A stretch of 45,000 bases of DNA from Chrysomallon squamiferum (taxonomy: Eukaryota > Mollusca > Gastropoda > Neomphalida > Peltospiridae), in contig CM022671.1 in NCBI GenBank assembly GCA_012295275.1, positions 6,324,065 through 6,369,064 of the forward strand, given 5' to 3'. Under the pieces are notes generated by a model. The model searched no databases. It saw only the letters and a list, made by a program, of their open reading frames with translations, and was not told where the DNA came from. The translations under genes were made by a program, and so were the position numbers. Shown piece after piece: positions 1-14,500 of the stretch; within the stretch, counting starts at the first letter, position 1; every line of letters starts with the position of its first letter.

Positions 1-104
1 GATTTTTATAAATCTGACAACTTATAGTTCCAGGTTTGAGAATGATTGTATCAGACACTGATGGGGGAACAAATAATCAAAAATAAATAAATAATTAAAA
101 CCAG

Positions 105-106
<2 letters not shown>

Positions 107-151
<45 letters not shown>
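107..151. repeat. (AAT)n microsatellite
   Basis: About 14 uninterrupted AAT units followed by an A-rich tail. Confidence 0.95.
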
Positions 152-162
<11 letters not shown>

Positions 163-2176
163 TTAAAAAAAAACCCCAGAAAAACCCACCATACAATTAA
201 AATTAAATATAATAAATAAAAAACATCACACATTTATGAATATAAAATTATAAACTTTATTATATATATTTTTTTTAAAATACAACATTCTGTATGTACA
301 AACATATATTTTTCTACAAATTTACTATATACACAGTTATTCGTAGCTGATAAATCAGAAAATGTGTATTACATACTAATGATTCTTCTTGAAAAATTCA
401 CAGAATAGCGTTATGTTTTTATGGTTTTTAAAAGAGGGGAGATAACTACGAATTATTATTTATTAAATGCATTAAATACACGTGTAAACGTAGAATGATA
501 GTGCCACGAAACCTCCATATAATTGTACAAATAATGACTGGTGGTTTTGAAAGTAATATTTTATTAACATCAAATGACCTTAACCTTTGATATTTTAAGA
601 CCGGTAGCCTTCGAAATTTTTCTATTGCTATGATTTGTTATTTTGAATTTAGAACAAATATTTCTAGAAACGATTAGGAACTAAAAATAACTTTTTATGA
701 TGCGAAAGAAAAGGAATAATCTTTTTTATTATTATTATTTATAAAATGCATAATTTGCAGTAGAAAACAAGACAATATAATTGAAGAATAAAAATTAAGA
801 TTTACGCCATTGTTTACCGCCCACGGACAGCTAATGATACTTTTTTTTTTTTTGTTTTTGTGGTTTTCAACAAGAGACACAGGTCATGCACGAGCTATTC
901 ACGAGCTATTCCTGCTTATAAACAGAAAACAATCTTTTACAAGTTATTAAAAGCACATATTTCTGGGACTGGTTGGATCAAGAAAAAGTCTTAAATATAA
1001 AACATTTCTTCCAACAGCACTATCAAAATCCCCAACTCCCGTGAAAACCTCCGTATGTATAATATATGTGACAAGTTTCCATGAGAGGCACATGTAGTCA
1101 TCGATAATAATAAGCTGTGACCTTTTTTCTTTCTTTATATATATGTTAAAATAAATTTTGAAAAAAATAAAATAAACATCTTATAATTTTACCATCATTT
1201 ACTGATTAAAGTACTGAACGTAAGTATAATGAATTTAAGATAGAATATTGTTGTTGTTGTTGTTGTAAGTTTGAGAAAATAATTTTCCAATTTTTACTGC
1301 TATTAAATATGAATGCAGTATATAAAAATATTGGATTTAAGACTGGACAAATCAAAAGAATTAACTACAAATTTGTGAAACAAAACAATCTGCATTATCA
1401 TAACAGCTGTCAAATAAAATGTTATTTGTTACAGTGACAAAAAGAAACCTATCCATCTGAAACTTTCATTTATTTAATTATTTATTTTAAACCAATCTAC
1501 TAAAAATGATTTAAAAAAAATAAACAACAAAGCAAGAGAAAAAAAAAACTAATTCACAAAACAAAACTACAATGTATCATTCATGGAAACAGATCACATA
1601 TGAAAAATAGTCCATAGAAAATATAAAGACATTTTATTTCATATATAAATTTATAAAAACAAACAAAGGCTATACAAATATAAATTCTGATCTCAGTTGT
1701 TTTCTACTCTAGTAATTTCGATAAATACAGAAAAACTAAAACATTTATTATTTTTTGTTTAAATATAATATATACATATTGCTATTCATCTACAAATATT
1801 TCAATTTCAATAAAGCTATTCAAATATCTTGCTAGTTTTTATTTTTGCTTTTAAAAATTTCTCAACAGATGTATGTCATCTCAAAATTAATTTCAGCCAA
1901 AAAAAAAAAAAAAAAAAAAAGACTAAATGTCATCACTGTAAAAACAAAACATTTATTATGCAATGGTCTGCTTCTTTATCTAAATTGAAAAACTTTTCTT
2001 GTTTTCTGGCACACTGAAGTATTACTGCATATTTAAAGTATTTTTTTTTTTTTTTTGTTATTTTGTTGCTGTTATTGTTCTTGTTCTTTTCACTTGTTTG
2101 TTTGTTTGGCTGGTTTCAACCAGTTTCTCTTCTCAGATCTTTCTCTTTCTCTTGATCCTTTGACTTTTCATCAAAC

Positions 2177-2182
2177 TTTATT
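2177..2182 (-). promoter_or_regulatory. Gene A candidate poly(A) signal
   Basis: AATAAA on the minus strand about 290 nt after the proposed stop. Another AATAAA at 256-261 is followed by a T-rich tract and could mark a longer 3' UTR. AATAAA is frequent by chance here. Confidence 0.25.
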
Positions 2183-2193
2183 TGCCTGTAAAG

Positions 2194-2194
<1 letters not shown>

Positions 2195-2265
<71 letters not shown>

Positions 2266-2301
2266 CAACAACAACAATAATAATCATAATAATAATAATA
2301 A
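2195..2301. repeat. (AAT)n / (AAC)n microsatellite
   Basis: About 23 AAT units, then AAC and interrupted AAT units. Confidence 0.95.
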
Positions 2302-2470
2302 AGTTCATCATATTAATAGCAGAAGTAGTTATATAACTTTAATAGTAGTTATAGTGCTAGTAACAACAGTAGTAGTAATAGTTATGATACTAGTAGTAGT
2401 AGTAGTAGTAGTAGAATTGTTTTTGGATTTCTTGTTGCTCTGGTTTAAAACTCTTTAACCAGGCTGTTTG

Positions 2471-2526
2471 TTAACTCTCAGAATATTTCCTTGGATTCAG
2501 TAGAAAATTAAATCTGTCATCTATCT
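2471..2526 (-). CDS. Gene A, candidate terminal coding exon 13
   Basis: The acceptor (TTTTTCTGTAG) at 2527 is followed by a 56-nt exon that joins the phase-1 end of exon 12 and encodes 18 further residues (EIDDRFNFLLNPRKYSES) to a TAA at 2471-2473. It is supported by phase, a pyrimidine-rich tract and the fit of the total length to a multiple of three. No homology supports it. Alternatives are intron retention after exon 12 or a terminal exon outside this window. Confidence 0.45.
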
Positions 2527-5500
2527 CTACAGAAAAATAAATTTATAATTACAAAATTTAAAAGAAAAAAGAAAAAAAAAAGCTCAAACTAGAAAAAAAA
2601 AAAATTTACCTTTAACAACAACTTCTTCATAGGCATCAAAAGTTTGGCCAGAGGAATATTCAATTCTTTGTGTTTCTCCTCCAGGATGAACAATGATTTC
2701 TGAAGTTTCCACGCCATGTGGGTCAAATCCTTCATTCAAGACAAACACAGCTGGGTCGCCTGAGTCTTGATGGTGACTCTCTCCAGAGATAAAAACTGCA
2801 GGATCATCTGTCACATGTGGCGAGGACCCCTCTGTTACAAACACTGTGGCTCCTTCAGAATGGTAGGGCTGCGAGTCTCCTGTTACCATGACAGTGGCTC
2901 CTTCAGAATGGTAGGGCTGCGAGTCTCCTGTTACCATGACGGTGGCTCCTTCAGAATGGTAGGGCTGCGAGTCTCCTGTTACCATGACAGTGGCTCCTTC
3001 AGAATGGTACGGCTGCGGGTCTCCTGATACCATGACGGTGACTCCTTCAGAGTGAGACCTCTGTGATTCTCCTGATATGACGACTGTGCCCCCTTCATGA
3101 TATCCATCAGTTTGTGGTTTGCTTATGATGACAGTGGCTCCTTCTGAGTGAGATGTCTGCGATTCTCCTGATATGACAATAGTGCCTCCTTCAGTATGAT
3201 GGACAGGTGAGTCTCCTGAAACAATGACAGTTGTTCCTTCATAATCATGCGAACTGGGTTCTCCTGATATAACTACAGTGGCTCCTTCAGAGTGGCGTCC
3301 CTGCGAGTCGCCTGATATGACCACAGTTGCTCCCTCAGAATCCTCCATATGTGAGTCTCGTGATATGACCACAGCTGCTCCTTCAGACTGCTGCTGTTGT
3401 GAGACAGTCTTTGTGAATGAGGTTGTCTGGCTGTAGTGAGGCTGGTGGTAGCTCTCTCGCTGCGATGCCTGAGTGTGATGTGGCTGGAAGTTGGCCCTCA
3501 TCGATGCTGCGGTGTAGTAGTGTGCTCTGACAGAACCTTCCTGCAGTCGAGGTGCATTGTCGTACTGGCGGCCATACACAGAGGCATAGTCATAGTCATT
3601 ACCTGTAACACACAGTTAGTGCAATGTTAGTTCTGTCTAACAGATAACACATACTATTTGGTAAACTTGTTACACAATTGTAAAGGACTGTCCTGAAATC
3701 TATTGATGATCTGGACATTTTGAGATTTTAAATTTATTTATTTATTTATTTTGTTTTTTGTTTTTTAAGATGACCATGAAGATAAAGATGTTTCATTATA
3801 ATAAAACAAAACAGCTTTTAAAGTTTCTTTTCAAATATAATATCAGAAGTTTTTCCAGCTTTAATATTTTAATAAAGAAGCAAATATTTCATTCTTAATT
3901 TGTGATGGATGTCATCACTGTGTTAATTAGTATATATCCTTAACATATTTGTTTAAACCACTGAATCAGAAGAGACAAAGTGGTTGTTTTTTTCTCTCAC
4001 CTCTTTCCTTCTCGTACTCAAGATCCTCCTCCTCTATGAGAGCCTGATATCTGCTCAGCAGCCACAGTTTCCTCAGCGGTCCACACAACAGCATGATGGT
4101 GGCATTGATGAGCAGTCCAATTGCAACAGCAGCATCTCTCACCTTGAGCACACCGATAGTTGACACGAGACACCAGATGACCCACGTGGGAACACTGAGG
4201 ACAGCAATTCCCAGAATCCACCTGCTCTCGTGATGATTCTTAGATTTGCCAAACGTTGCAAAGCCGAATATGATGCAGAGGATGATGAGGATCATAACGT
4301 AGATGAGTGAAAGGACGAGTCCAAGGTCATACACATCAATAGGTGTGCATCTTGGCCACTGCACGCTGTTGTAGTAGACATAGGTGAAGAAAGGTGGTTG
4401 TAGGATCAACCATTCCGTGCAGATGATCACCTGGACTGCTACAAGGAGCAGGACAATCATGAAGAATCCACAAGGCTTTCCCAGCTTGCTGTACTTTACT
4501 TCATCCTTGCTCCTTCCCCTCCAGCAGTCAATGAGCTTGACAAAGAGGGCGCTGTAACACAACGCATACACAAAACCAAGGGCAAACCTTCGCAGACCAC
4601 AGATCTGTTCACTGGCATGAGCAATGAAGGCAAAGACGAGACCATAAAGGAGAATGATACCAAAACACAGTATGTAACCAAGGATGGATGTTCCTCCTCG
4701 CACTGGGTACACCACCAGCAAGTAGATGAACATGCAGAGTGACACGAACACTCCAATTCCTGCCAGTGTCGCGACAACCAAAGCCCAGATTTGAGGGAAG
4801 CGAGATGTGGCGAAGGGAATGTTGTATGTTTTGCCAGTGAGGACATCAAAGTAAGACCAGTCTGTCCGGACGCTGGAGGCAGAGCCAGAGCCAGAGCCAT
4901 AGCCTGCGACAGATGAACTTTCAAAGGCGTATGGTATTAGTGTGATTCCATTAGCAGCCAGACACTGGCAGGATGATCCACTGGGACACTTGGAGTTGGG
5001 ATAAACACCTCGATCCAGATTTCCAGCACCATAGTACAATGTTTTGTTGAGTGTGAGACCACTTTTGTAGTAACCAATCTGCAAAAAGATTTTAAGATAC
5101 CAGTATAAAATGATTTGTATGTGTTTATAGACAGGGGAAGAAAGAGTGAAAATATTTGCAGATCATCATGTTTAGTAATATCTGATGTAAGTAAACAATG
5201 TAATAAAAAGAGCTTCCCAGTTCCACTAAGCATACAATTTATTGTTGTTTCCTTTTTGTAATATTATTTTATTTTATTTTACTTTTATTTATTTTATTTA
5301 CATGTACAAAAGAAAAAAAAATAATGTTGCAGATTAGAAGACATTACCTGCTGGTAGATGTATCTGTCAATCTCTGCATTTCTGTAGTAGTTGAGGATGT
5401 TGTACCTCACATCACCATAGCCTTGGTCAGTGAAGCGGAACTGGAAAGAGTTGTTTTTCAGCTGGTCTGGCAGGACTGCCCACTGTGCTTTAGAAATGCC

Positions 5501-8500
5501 ATTGAAAATCATGTCCCATCGTTTGTTTTGTTGCAGAGCAAGACAGGCAGAAATGTCAATGGGTAGCTGACGACATTGTTCAATGTTGTTGAGGCCGTAT
5601 GCCACCATGAAGACGGAGATGATGGTTGAGAGGACGTAGTTGTCTTGTTTCACCATGTCCACTGTGATTCTCTCCTGACCAGTACAGATCTTGGCAAAGT
5701 GTCTGGTTACCACTGAGTTGAGAAGACGACAGTTGTGAATAGTCTGGTAGAATTCTTCAAACCAGTCGTCTGGGATGTTGTGTCTGTTGTCCAGGGTCAG
5801 TGAGGTCATGTAACTGATAAAACCCTTCACATTTTCAGACCGGATCTGTATTGTGATTGCTCCTTTAGCCTGCTCCTCGAGCTCCTTAGTCACCGAGTGA
5901 CTGCTGCCCCAGTAATCACTAGCCAGCCACACAAATCTTCCCGTGAGTCCTTTGTTTCTGGTTGCCTCAAGAAGCAGTCGGATCTGATGAGGCTCCACAA
6001 AGAGGATCACAACATTGGCACCCACCTGTTGACTCAGCCTGTCCACTGCTTGTTCAGCCTCAGCCAGAGTCATGTCCACTTTGAGCTCCACCTTGTTGGC
6101 AATGCAGGCTCTTGTGCCTGCAGCATTGGCCGATCCTAGCAGAGCTTTAACAGCCGACTGTCCATAAACAGACTCTGTGTAGACCACAGTGGCGTATGTC
6201 CAGCCAAATGACTTGAGCACCTGAAGCATGAGAAGCACCTGGATGTTGTCAGGAGGAACTGTACGCAGGAAGTAGGGATGTTGATGTTTGTTACTCAGTT
6301 CCACGGAAGTAGCAGCAGGGCTGAGTGTGGTGATCTTCAGAGGGGACAGCATGCTGCTCAGGAGAATCGAGTTCTGGCTGCTGAATGGAATCACACTGAC
6401 AATGGTTTTTGGTGCAATCACCTGGCCCACACTTCCACCATGACACAGAGCTGTGCCACTGAGCAGGCTGTACATGTCTTGTCCCAGTCTCATTGGCTGG
6501 TTGCATGTATCGAGCACCAAACCTCCAAGTTTCAGGGAGCCAGGAAGGGTCCGGTCTTTGTTAACAAGTTCAATTGCATAGAAAAATGCCATTATCTGCT
6601 GGAAGTGCCAGTCAGCAAAGATTGGGCCGCAGCGGAAAGCATTGTTGGGGTCTTTGTCGTGAACGGCTCCCACATAGACGAGATTAAGGTCAAACTGTTT
6701 GAATGGCTTGTCAACCAACATGTACCGCGAAGGCTGGTATTCAGGAAATTTACACTGACATGCGTCTTTCACTCTGCAGTCACCTTCCACACTGATTCCA
6801 TACTGGATCCACAGTTTCAAGTAATCTGTGTCATTGTAACTTCCAATCTGAAACAAGTTAATGTGACAACTGTCAAATATATTTAATACACCACCTAGGT
6901 GAAATAAATCTCGTAGTATTTAACTTTAAAAAATAAATATACGTGTGTAAAATAGAAAGAAAAATAGAAATAAATCTGTTATAAAGATTTTATAAAATAA
7001 ATGATGTTTTGAAAATAACACTTGAAAATAAATTCAGTATCTTATTTTTATCAAATGAATCCTGCGAATTATTTTTGTAAAATGTGTCTGATATCAAATT
7101 AATTTAGCATGAAATATAACATTTTTTTTGGAAAGCTTATTTTCTTTTATTTTCACTGATTAAGTAACTACAATTTTTAAAAATAAAATACACTGTTGTG
7201 TATTGATATTTATTTGAAATAATATTTACTGATACTACTTTCTACACTCACATTTGTGTACTGGTACTTGGTACTGTTGGCCCCCATCTCTGGCTTGTAG
7301 AGATGATAGCCTCTGTCACTCTCTCCTCCCTTAGTGAAATAAAATGGCTGTTTTGTGTTGTCAGTGAATCTTGCTAGTCTTGTGCCCTTGTAGATTGTTT
7401 CACGTCTCTCTCCACTGGTGAGAAACAGAGAACATATTCCATAGTAGTTGCCATTGCAGAGTTCTTTCAAAGCGTTGTGAACACCGATGGCAGCTGAAAA
7501 GACAGCATTGATGACGTAGAGCACATACGGATCTTGAACGTAGTTGGAGGAACGAGAAATTCCAAATTCTTTATCTGTACACATTCGTGGGTACCTGGAG
7601 TTTGTGGACTGTTTGAGGAAACACTGGTGTGCTTCCTGGAAAGCTTCGAGGAACCAGGAGGTGTTGCGAATGTAGTTGCTAGGCACTTTGTTTTCCAAGT
7701 ACTCATCAAACTCGGGAACATCGGCTGTCTCCACGTCCAAAGTGACAGCGTTTTTGTTTCGGATGAGGTTTGGTATTTTAGCCAGGATGTCCATGTTGTT
7801 GCCCCATTTGTCGGTGCCAATGAAGAAGTGTTTCTCGTAAATATCCTTCATCGTTTCCGTGACTTCCAGGATGGGTCGCGGGTCGTCTACAAAGAGGACG
7901 ACCACTCTAGCATTCGACTTCACTTTGTTCAGAGCTCTCTGCGCTTCCTCCCTGGTGACGGTGCCGTGCTGGCCGATGACGATCTGCTGCGACACACAGA
8001 TTCGGTTGAGAACAGCCAGTCTGAGAAACTCCTCCTTCCCCTTCTCCCCGACACTGTCAAACGAGCTGATTATCTGAACGTACTCGATGTTCCACCTCTT
8101 CAGATACGAGATGATGGCCCTCGCCTGTTTGTCGTCAGCGGGGACCGAACGGAGAAAGTATCTGTACTTGCGGGGATTCTGCAGCTCCAGGCTGGTGGCT
8201 CCATACGTGATCTGTGGAATGGAGATGGCTGTGAGAACATCGGCTACTCGAATGGCCGACTCGGAGTCGAAAGGACCAATGTACGTGTCAAAGTTATGGG
8301 GGTCTGCCACGAGGCTGCCTCTCTGAAGTTTGATGTTCCTGCTGTGGATGTTGGCGATGAGGTTGCCAGCACGGAGAGGATTCTGGCAGACATCAAGACC
8401 AATGCCTCCAATATCAACTCCTGGTAACAAATCTTTGAAGATTCCCTTTTTGTTGTTGACGTATTCAAGAGCAAAATTAAAGGCCTCCAGTAGCTGGTAG

Positions 8501-11500
8501 CCATGTTTGTTGTTGATGCTGCTGCACCCATAGGGGTTGCTGTCTTTTCCTCTGTGATGAATATCAAACAAACCTGAAAAAAAAAGCCACAAAACAATTA
8601 CTTCAAAAAAAATAAGTTATGAATTTACTCCTTGATGTTTGTAAGCTATGGAATAACTACGTGACTGAAAAACAAGTCACTCTCGCAACTAACGTACCAA
8701 CAAAGTAGATATCTCCGTAGATGTGTGTGAAATCCTGGAAGTTTGTGCTGGAAGGGACGCAGATTTCTCTGCATTCATCTCCACAGGATCCACTGATGTT
8801 CAGACTGGCAAACTGGTTTCGCAGGAACTGGCTCTCTGTGAGGTTTAGCTGGTTCCAGTATGTCCCCACCTGTGTAGAGCACTTGTTATTAATATGCTTT
8901 GTTTGAAATAAACACTATTAATTATTCCTCTGTATAAATAATTAATTATTCATGTATAGCACTTCTATGTACTTTTAATTAACATGGTGGCTAATTATTT
9001 AAAATTCAGTAGTTAAATAATTATTTCTATATGTAAACATAAGTATATAATTTATTATTATTATTATTATATTTATGTATGTATGGATGTATGTGTATGT
9101 GTGTACGTAGATACGTACGGTATGTATGTATGTATGTGTGTGTGTGTGTGTGTGCATGTATGTATGTATGTACGTCTGTGTATATTTATTTCTTTATTTT
9201 TTGTGTATAAATGTTTTGTTTAGAATAACATGTAGAAGAGTGTGATACTCACAACTTTGTGTGGCACAGATCCTTTTGATACAGAGTTTGGATAATACTG
9301 TCTCATGTCAAAACCACGATTAGCTTCTCTGTTGACAAACTTAAACAGCTGTTGTGACAAGTCATTGAACTTTACAATCTCCAGAAAGCGGATGATGTTG
9401 GGGATGTCTATTGTACAAGTGCTGTCAAACTGACCACCACATGCTTCGGTCATTGTCTGGTCAATTCCTTGTGCCAGCGCAAAGACAGCATTTATAGTGG
9501 ACAGAACTCGGATGTCCTGTTTGAAATCATTTCTTGTCAGTCGGTAGGGACTTGAGCACTTGTTTGTTGAACCGTACAATGTGCATCCTTTCACTTTCTC
9601 GTAGTATTCGGCAAGCCATGGATTGGTCGTGCTGGTGGGGTCAAGGGTCATCATGTGCTGGATGAACTCACCGATGTCGGGATTGTTCATGCGGAAGAAT
9701 ACTGACCCGCTGATGACGTTTTCCTGCTGACTGGGAACGTCCCAGTAGCGGTTGGACACAAACAGAAACTTCACCTTCGGAGACAAGGCTTGATTTGCTT
9801 TCAGCAAGTCACCGATGTACACGTCCGGCTCAGAAAAAACCATCACAACCTGAGTCTTCACTTTAGCCATGGACTGCATGATCAGAGTTGGACTCCCGTC
9901 GGTTTTGAACTCAAACGAAGCCAGGATGCAAATGTTCCGCTCTTTTGTGAGTTTCTTGAACTCTGCCAGCGTGTCTCTGCTGGAAACATCAGGAGCATTC
10001 AGAGTCATCACATGAGTCCATCCCATTGATCTGGCCAGGTCAACCATTGCCATGGCAATGTGCTTGTCACTGGGAACCGTCCTGAACAGCGACGTGAACC
10101 TCTTCTTGTCCATGAGAACTGGAGATGTTGCCGCAGGGCTGACAACAGGAAACTGCATTGGACTCAACATGTCGGCGATGTTGATGGTGCTCTGGCTGTC
10201 GTACGTCAGCCATCCACGATAGTCTAGCACTTTGATTGGACGGTTGCTGGGGGACTTGAAGTTGATGAGACCACTCATCAGACTGCTGACAAGAGTTGTA
10301 GATCGCGTAGCCGAAGTACACCCATCCAGCAGCAGACCTCCCAGTTTAAAATTATTCCTCGACAACCAGGATCCATTGACCTTGCCACTGTTGATGTAGT
10401 CGATAGCAAACTTGAATGCTTCGGTGTACTGGAAACCATCAACATCTCGCAGACTGCCACAGCTGAATGGGTTCTCTCCTTGACGATGGACGTCAGCAAC
10501 TGCAAGGATGATGACATCCCCGTCGATGTACAGATACTTCTGGGTGTTGAAGAGGTACATGCACTCTGGACAAAAGTAGGGACAGGTAGGCTTAATTGTG
10601 TCCGGTGAAACTCCGTTAAACAGCTTTATAGATTCATACTTAGAAACCTGCCTTGTGCTCACTGTGTACTGCATTTTCTGAAAAATATACAGGAATTATT
10701 TCTTGTAATCACTGATAATTCATTAATTAATAAAACATAAACTAAATTAATTATTTAATAAACTGTTTTACAGTTCAGTTCACACAGGTTAGGGGCAGCA
10801 CTTACGTATTAGTCTGATTTTTATACATAATTCAACAGTAGTAAGAAACCTAATAATTTATTTATATTTTCAGTGAATTCATTTAACTGCCTATTAATTG
10901 CATTTTTTTAAATTTTTTAAAATTTACCAGAATATAGTTATTTGAGTTGCGGTGGTAGTTGTAGATATCAAGAGGAATATCACCGCCATAGCCGTAAAAC
11001 CTGAAAGTCTCTACAGTGTCATCCATGGTGAAGACAGCACTGCGGATGTTGTTGAGAAGCAGTGAAGTCTGATTAGCTGCATGTAGGTAATTTCCACAGA
11101 CACCATTGTAACCCTGACCACATAGCTGTATCAGGGTTTTGTCCAAACCATAGGCAACAGCATACACAGCATCAATGACAAATGATGTGTATGGGTCAAG
11201 CTCAAAGTTCTTGCTGTCTGTGATTGCTTTGTTCTGAATGTCGGAACAGTTTGTTTTGTAACCTTTGGGATTGTCATTTCCGAGACTGCACTGGTGAACA
11301 ACTTCATACCACTCTTTGAACCAGGGATTTGTTTTGTACGTGTCTGCTCGAAGTGTTTTCAAATATGTTGAAAACTTCGTCAGAGGAGAGAAGTGCCACT
11401 TGAGTGAAATGACCCCATCAGCAGTGCTCTCATGACCTGAGATGATTTTTCTAGAATCTCCCCATGTGCTTGATGCTATGATGGAAAACTCTCCGTCTGC

Positions 11501-14500
11501 CTTTTCTGCAGCCAGACGTTCCAGAAATTTCCTGTGGTGCCACTCTTGAGCAATCACAACAACAGGTCTGACGGCTTTCTTCCTTCTCAGCTTTGTCACA
11601 ACGTCATCATCAAGCTCATTCTCGGCTACAACGCATATGCCCTCTTCAGCTCCAAGACGTCTGAGTTCATCGTTTCCATTTCTGGAATAAGCGTCATCAG
11701 AGACAACAACAGTCTGGACGTAAAACCACTTGAACTCCTTGAGGAGGTGAATAATGGTGAGTACTTCCTGCGTCACCCCAGGGTTCACCCGCAGGTAGTA
11801 TGGGTACTTGCTGCGATCATCTAGAAGAGAGGAGGTGCTGGCGTAGCCGACGACAGGATGCTTCAACGTATTCATCAGCTCAGCGACGGGAACAGTCCGA
11901 GGTGAGGTGTGAGCAGCTACAAATGCATCCACTGATTCTGGTTTCAGCCGGTTGCCTTGGAGATCCTGCACCTGAAGTGACCCATGCTGCACCTGTGAAA
12001 TGAGGCTCGCACCTAACATGGTGTTGCTGCAGTCGTCAAAAGCGAGGCCTCCAAGGTTCACCCCGCGTAGGAAATTTGGACCAAATTTGTTCTTCACGTT
12101 TTCCAGGGCATAAACAAAGGCCTGCATTGCCTGAGCTCCTGATCTCGTTCTTGTATCAAACAGTCCACAGGTGAAAGGCGAAGGACCCTGATTGTGCAGA
12201 GTGAAGATGCCGTTGATGACGATGTCACCGTGGATGTACAAGTACTTTGAGGTGAAGGGGTCACCGAGGCATGGTTTGCATCCTGTGGAAGGACAAGGTG
12301 ATGGAGGGAGACTTGTGAGTGGTGTTGTCCTGTCGCTGTTGAACATCTGAATGTTGTTGACATTTATGTCCAGGTATTTGTTGACATATGAACCAATCTA
12401 CAAAATAAGTAAAATAATCAACAGATACAACCACAGCAAAAATGAGCAACTGGATAAATATCAAACCGTAAGTATACCTTAGCATCTTGGATTCTGTTTT
12501 TTATATATATATGTATATATTTACATTCAGTGCAAAAGACCTCAAATATTTTCATAAATATAATGTTTATAATCATTATAAATAATTAATATTGATCTTA
12601 TCATGACTTATGCTGCATTAAATAACAAATTAAATTCTTTGACAGCCTAAAAAACACTTGTGTTTTTTCATTTTGCATTGTATAATAATAGTTTCTTAAA
12701 TTAGTGTACAATATTATCTTTCTAAAATATTATACAATGTATAATACCTTTCTAAACTGTACAATATATATTACCTTTCTAAATTACTGTACAATGTATA
12801 TTACCTTTCCAAATTACTGTACAATGTACATTACCTTTCTAAATTACTGTACAATGTACATTACCTTTCTAAATTACTGTACAATGTATATTACCTTTCT
12901 GAACCTGAAACCTTTGACACCTCTGATGGGGACATTGTTGTAGTTCCACACATCAAACTTGGGGTCTGTGATGTCGCCGTTGTCTCCGAACCTCAACCTG
13001 GCAGCAGCTTTGTAAGGCTCGTACTCGTAGGACGCCATGCTGGGGATTCTCTCTGCCTTGCTGTATGTGAAGTTCACCTTCATCAAATAGTTCCTGAGAA
13101 AATCTCCAGACTGCATCTGGAGCAGCCCGGAGCAAACCCCAGAGGATCCTTTCCCACACTTGTCCTGCTGTGCGTCGCGCAGTGCTCTGGCATATGCGTA
13201 CACCGCGTGGACAGCAGGCTCTACAAACATGTCCTGTGTAAATGCCTTGCGTTTCTGCTCCTCCGACAGCAGCACGCACTTCTTCCACGGGCCGCTGAAG
13301 CTGCAGTCGTTTCTCTTCTCGTACCACTTCTGAAACCAAGGGTTCTCTGCCCTCGTCTCGTTCTCCTTTATCCTCACCCAGTGATCTTCGAACTCGACGA
13401 TGAACCGAGACTGCGGGACAATGACAAGAATGCCACGCGGGTACAAGTTGTTTCCGAAATTGGAATTCAGAGAAATGGAGTCCGTGAAGACCCACTGGAT
13501 TTTTCCCGATCCGGAAGAGTAAAAATGAGGGCCCCTCTTCAGAAGAGCCTCAGCAACAACAGCTGTGCCCAGGAAAAGAGTTCCTATGACAGACTCCCCC
13601 GTTTTGGACTCCAGTGTGCTGGTTATCTGCTGGAAGATGGGATCGAGAGTTTTGTTCTGCGTGTCTGTAGGTGGTGTCTGAATGGCTGTAGTGAGACAGA
13701 TGTTTGCTGCATTGAGACGAGGCCGAATTTCTTCAAACGATGATCTGCCGTATGTGTTGTCAGTGTACACAACAACTTACATACTTCCAGCCTAATCTCT
13801 TAAGTACACTTACTATAACCTGTAACAGGAATGACAATAACAATAATAATATTAATAGTAACAATAATAACAATAACAACAACAGTAATAGTAATAATAA
13901 TAATAGTAAAAATAATAAAAATAATAATAATAGTAGGAATAATAATAATAGTAATAGTAATAATAACAATAACAATAACAGTAATAATAATACTAGTAAT
14001 AATAACAAAAATAATAACAACAGTAGTAATAATAATAAATAAAAATAATGGTACAAGTAATAATAATAATAACAGTAATAATAACAATAATAGTCATAAT
14101 AATAATAATAAAAATAATAACAGTAATAACCACAACAACAACAGATATAAAAATGCCTTACATCCATAAGGAAACCATCAGGAGGCACAGTTCTCATAAA
14201 TGTTGGATATTCAGATAACTTGCTCAGTTCAGAAACAGTTGATGAAAAAGAGATGACAGGAATGTCAAACTGTGCGCCAAATTTAGAAACTTCTTTAGTG
14301 TCGTCACTGGTATCAGCTCCAATAATACCTAAAATAAATACAAACACAATATTTATAATAATACTTAAAATAAATGTAATAAACACAATATTTATAATAA
14401 TACTTAAAATAAATATAATAAACACAATATTTATAATAATAATTAAAATAAATATAATAAACACAATATTTATAATGATACTTAAAATAAATATAATAAA

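Larger units (their letters stand above)
1..2470. other. AT-rich region downstream of gene A
   Basis: No convincing coding exon. It may include the gene A 3' UTR. It contains (AAT)n at about 107-151, poly(A) near 1900-1920, (AAT)n at 2195-2301 and (TAG)n at 2380-2413, plus one GGGGAGATAACT motif at 436-447. Confidence 0.6.

Noticed and set aside
2593-2610. Gene A ending by readthrough after exon 12 in a few Phe residues
   Set aside because: A GT donor at the exact VVVKG boundary and an in-phase downstream exon make splicing more likely; readthrough remains possible.
2767-3027. Repetitive plus-strand frame opposite the tail repeat
   Set aside because: Its repetition comes only from the 48-nt coding repeat on the minus strand.
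6278-6886. 202-codon plus-strand frame opposite VFT5 of gene A
   Set aside because: Antisense shadow, same reasoning.
7534-8427. 297-codon plus-strand frame opposite VFT4 of gene A
   Set aside because: Antisense shadow of a conserved exon. The minus strand has clear family motifs and splice sites; the plus frame has no recognisable domain.
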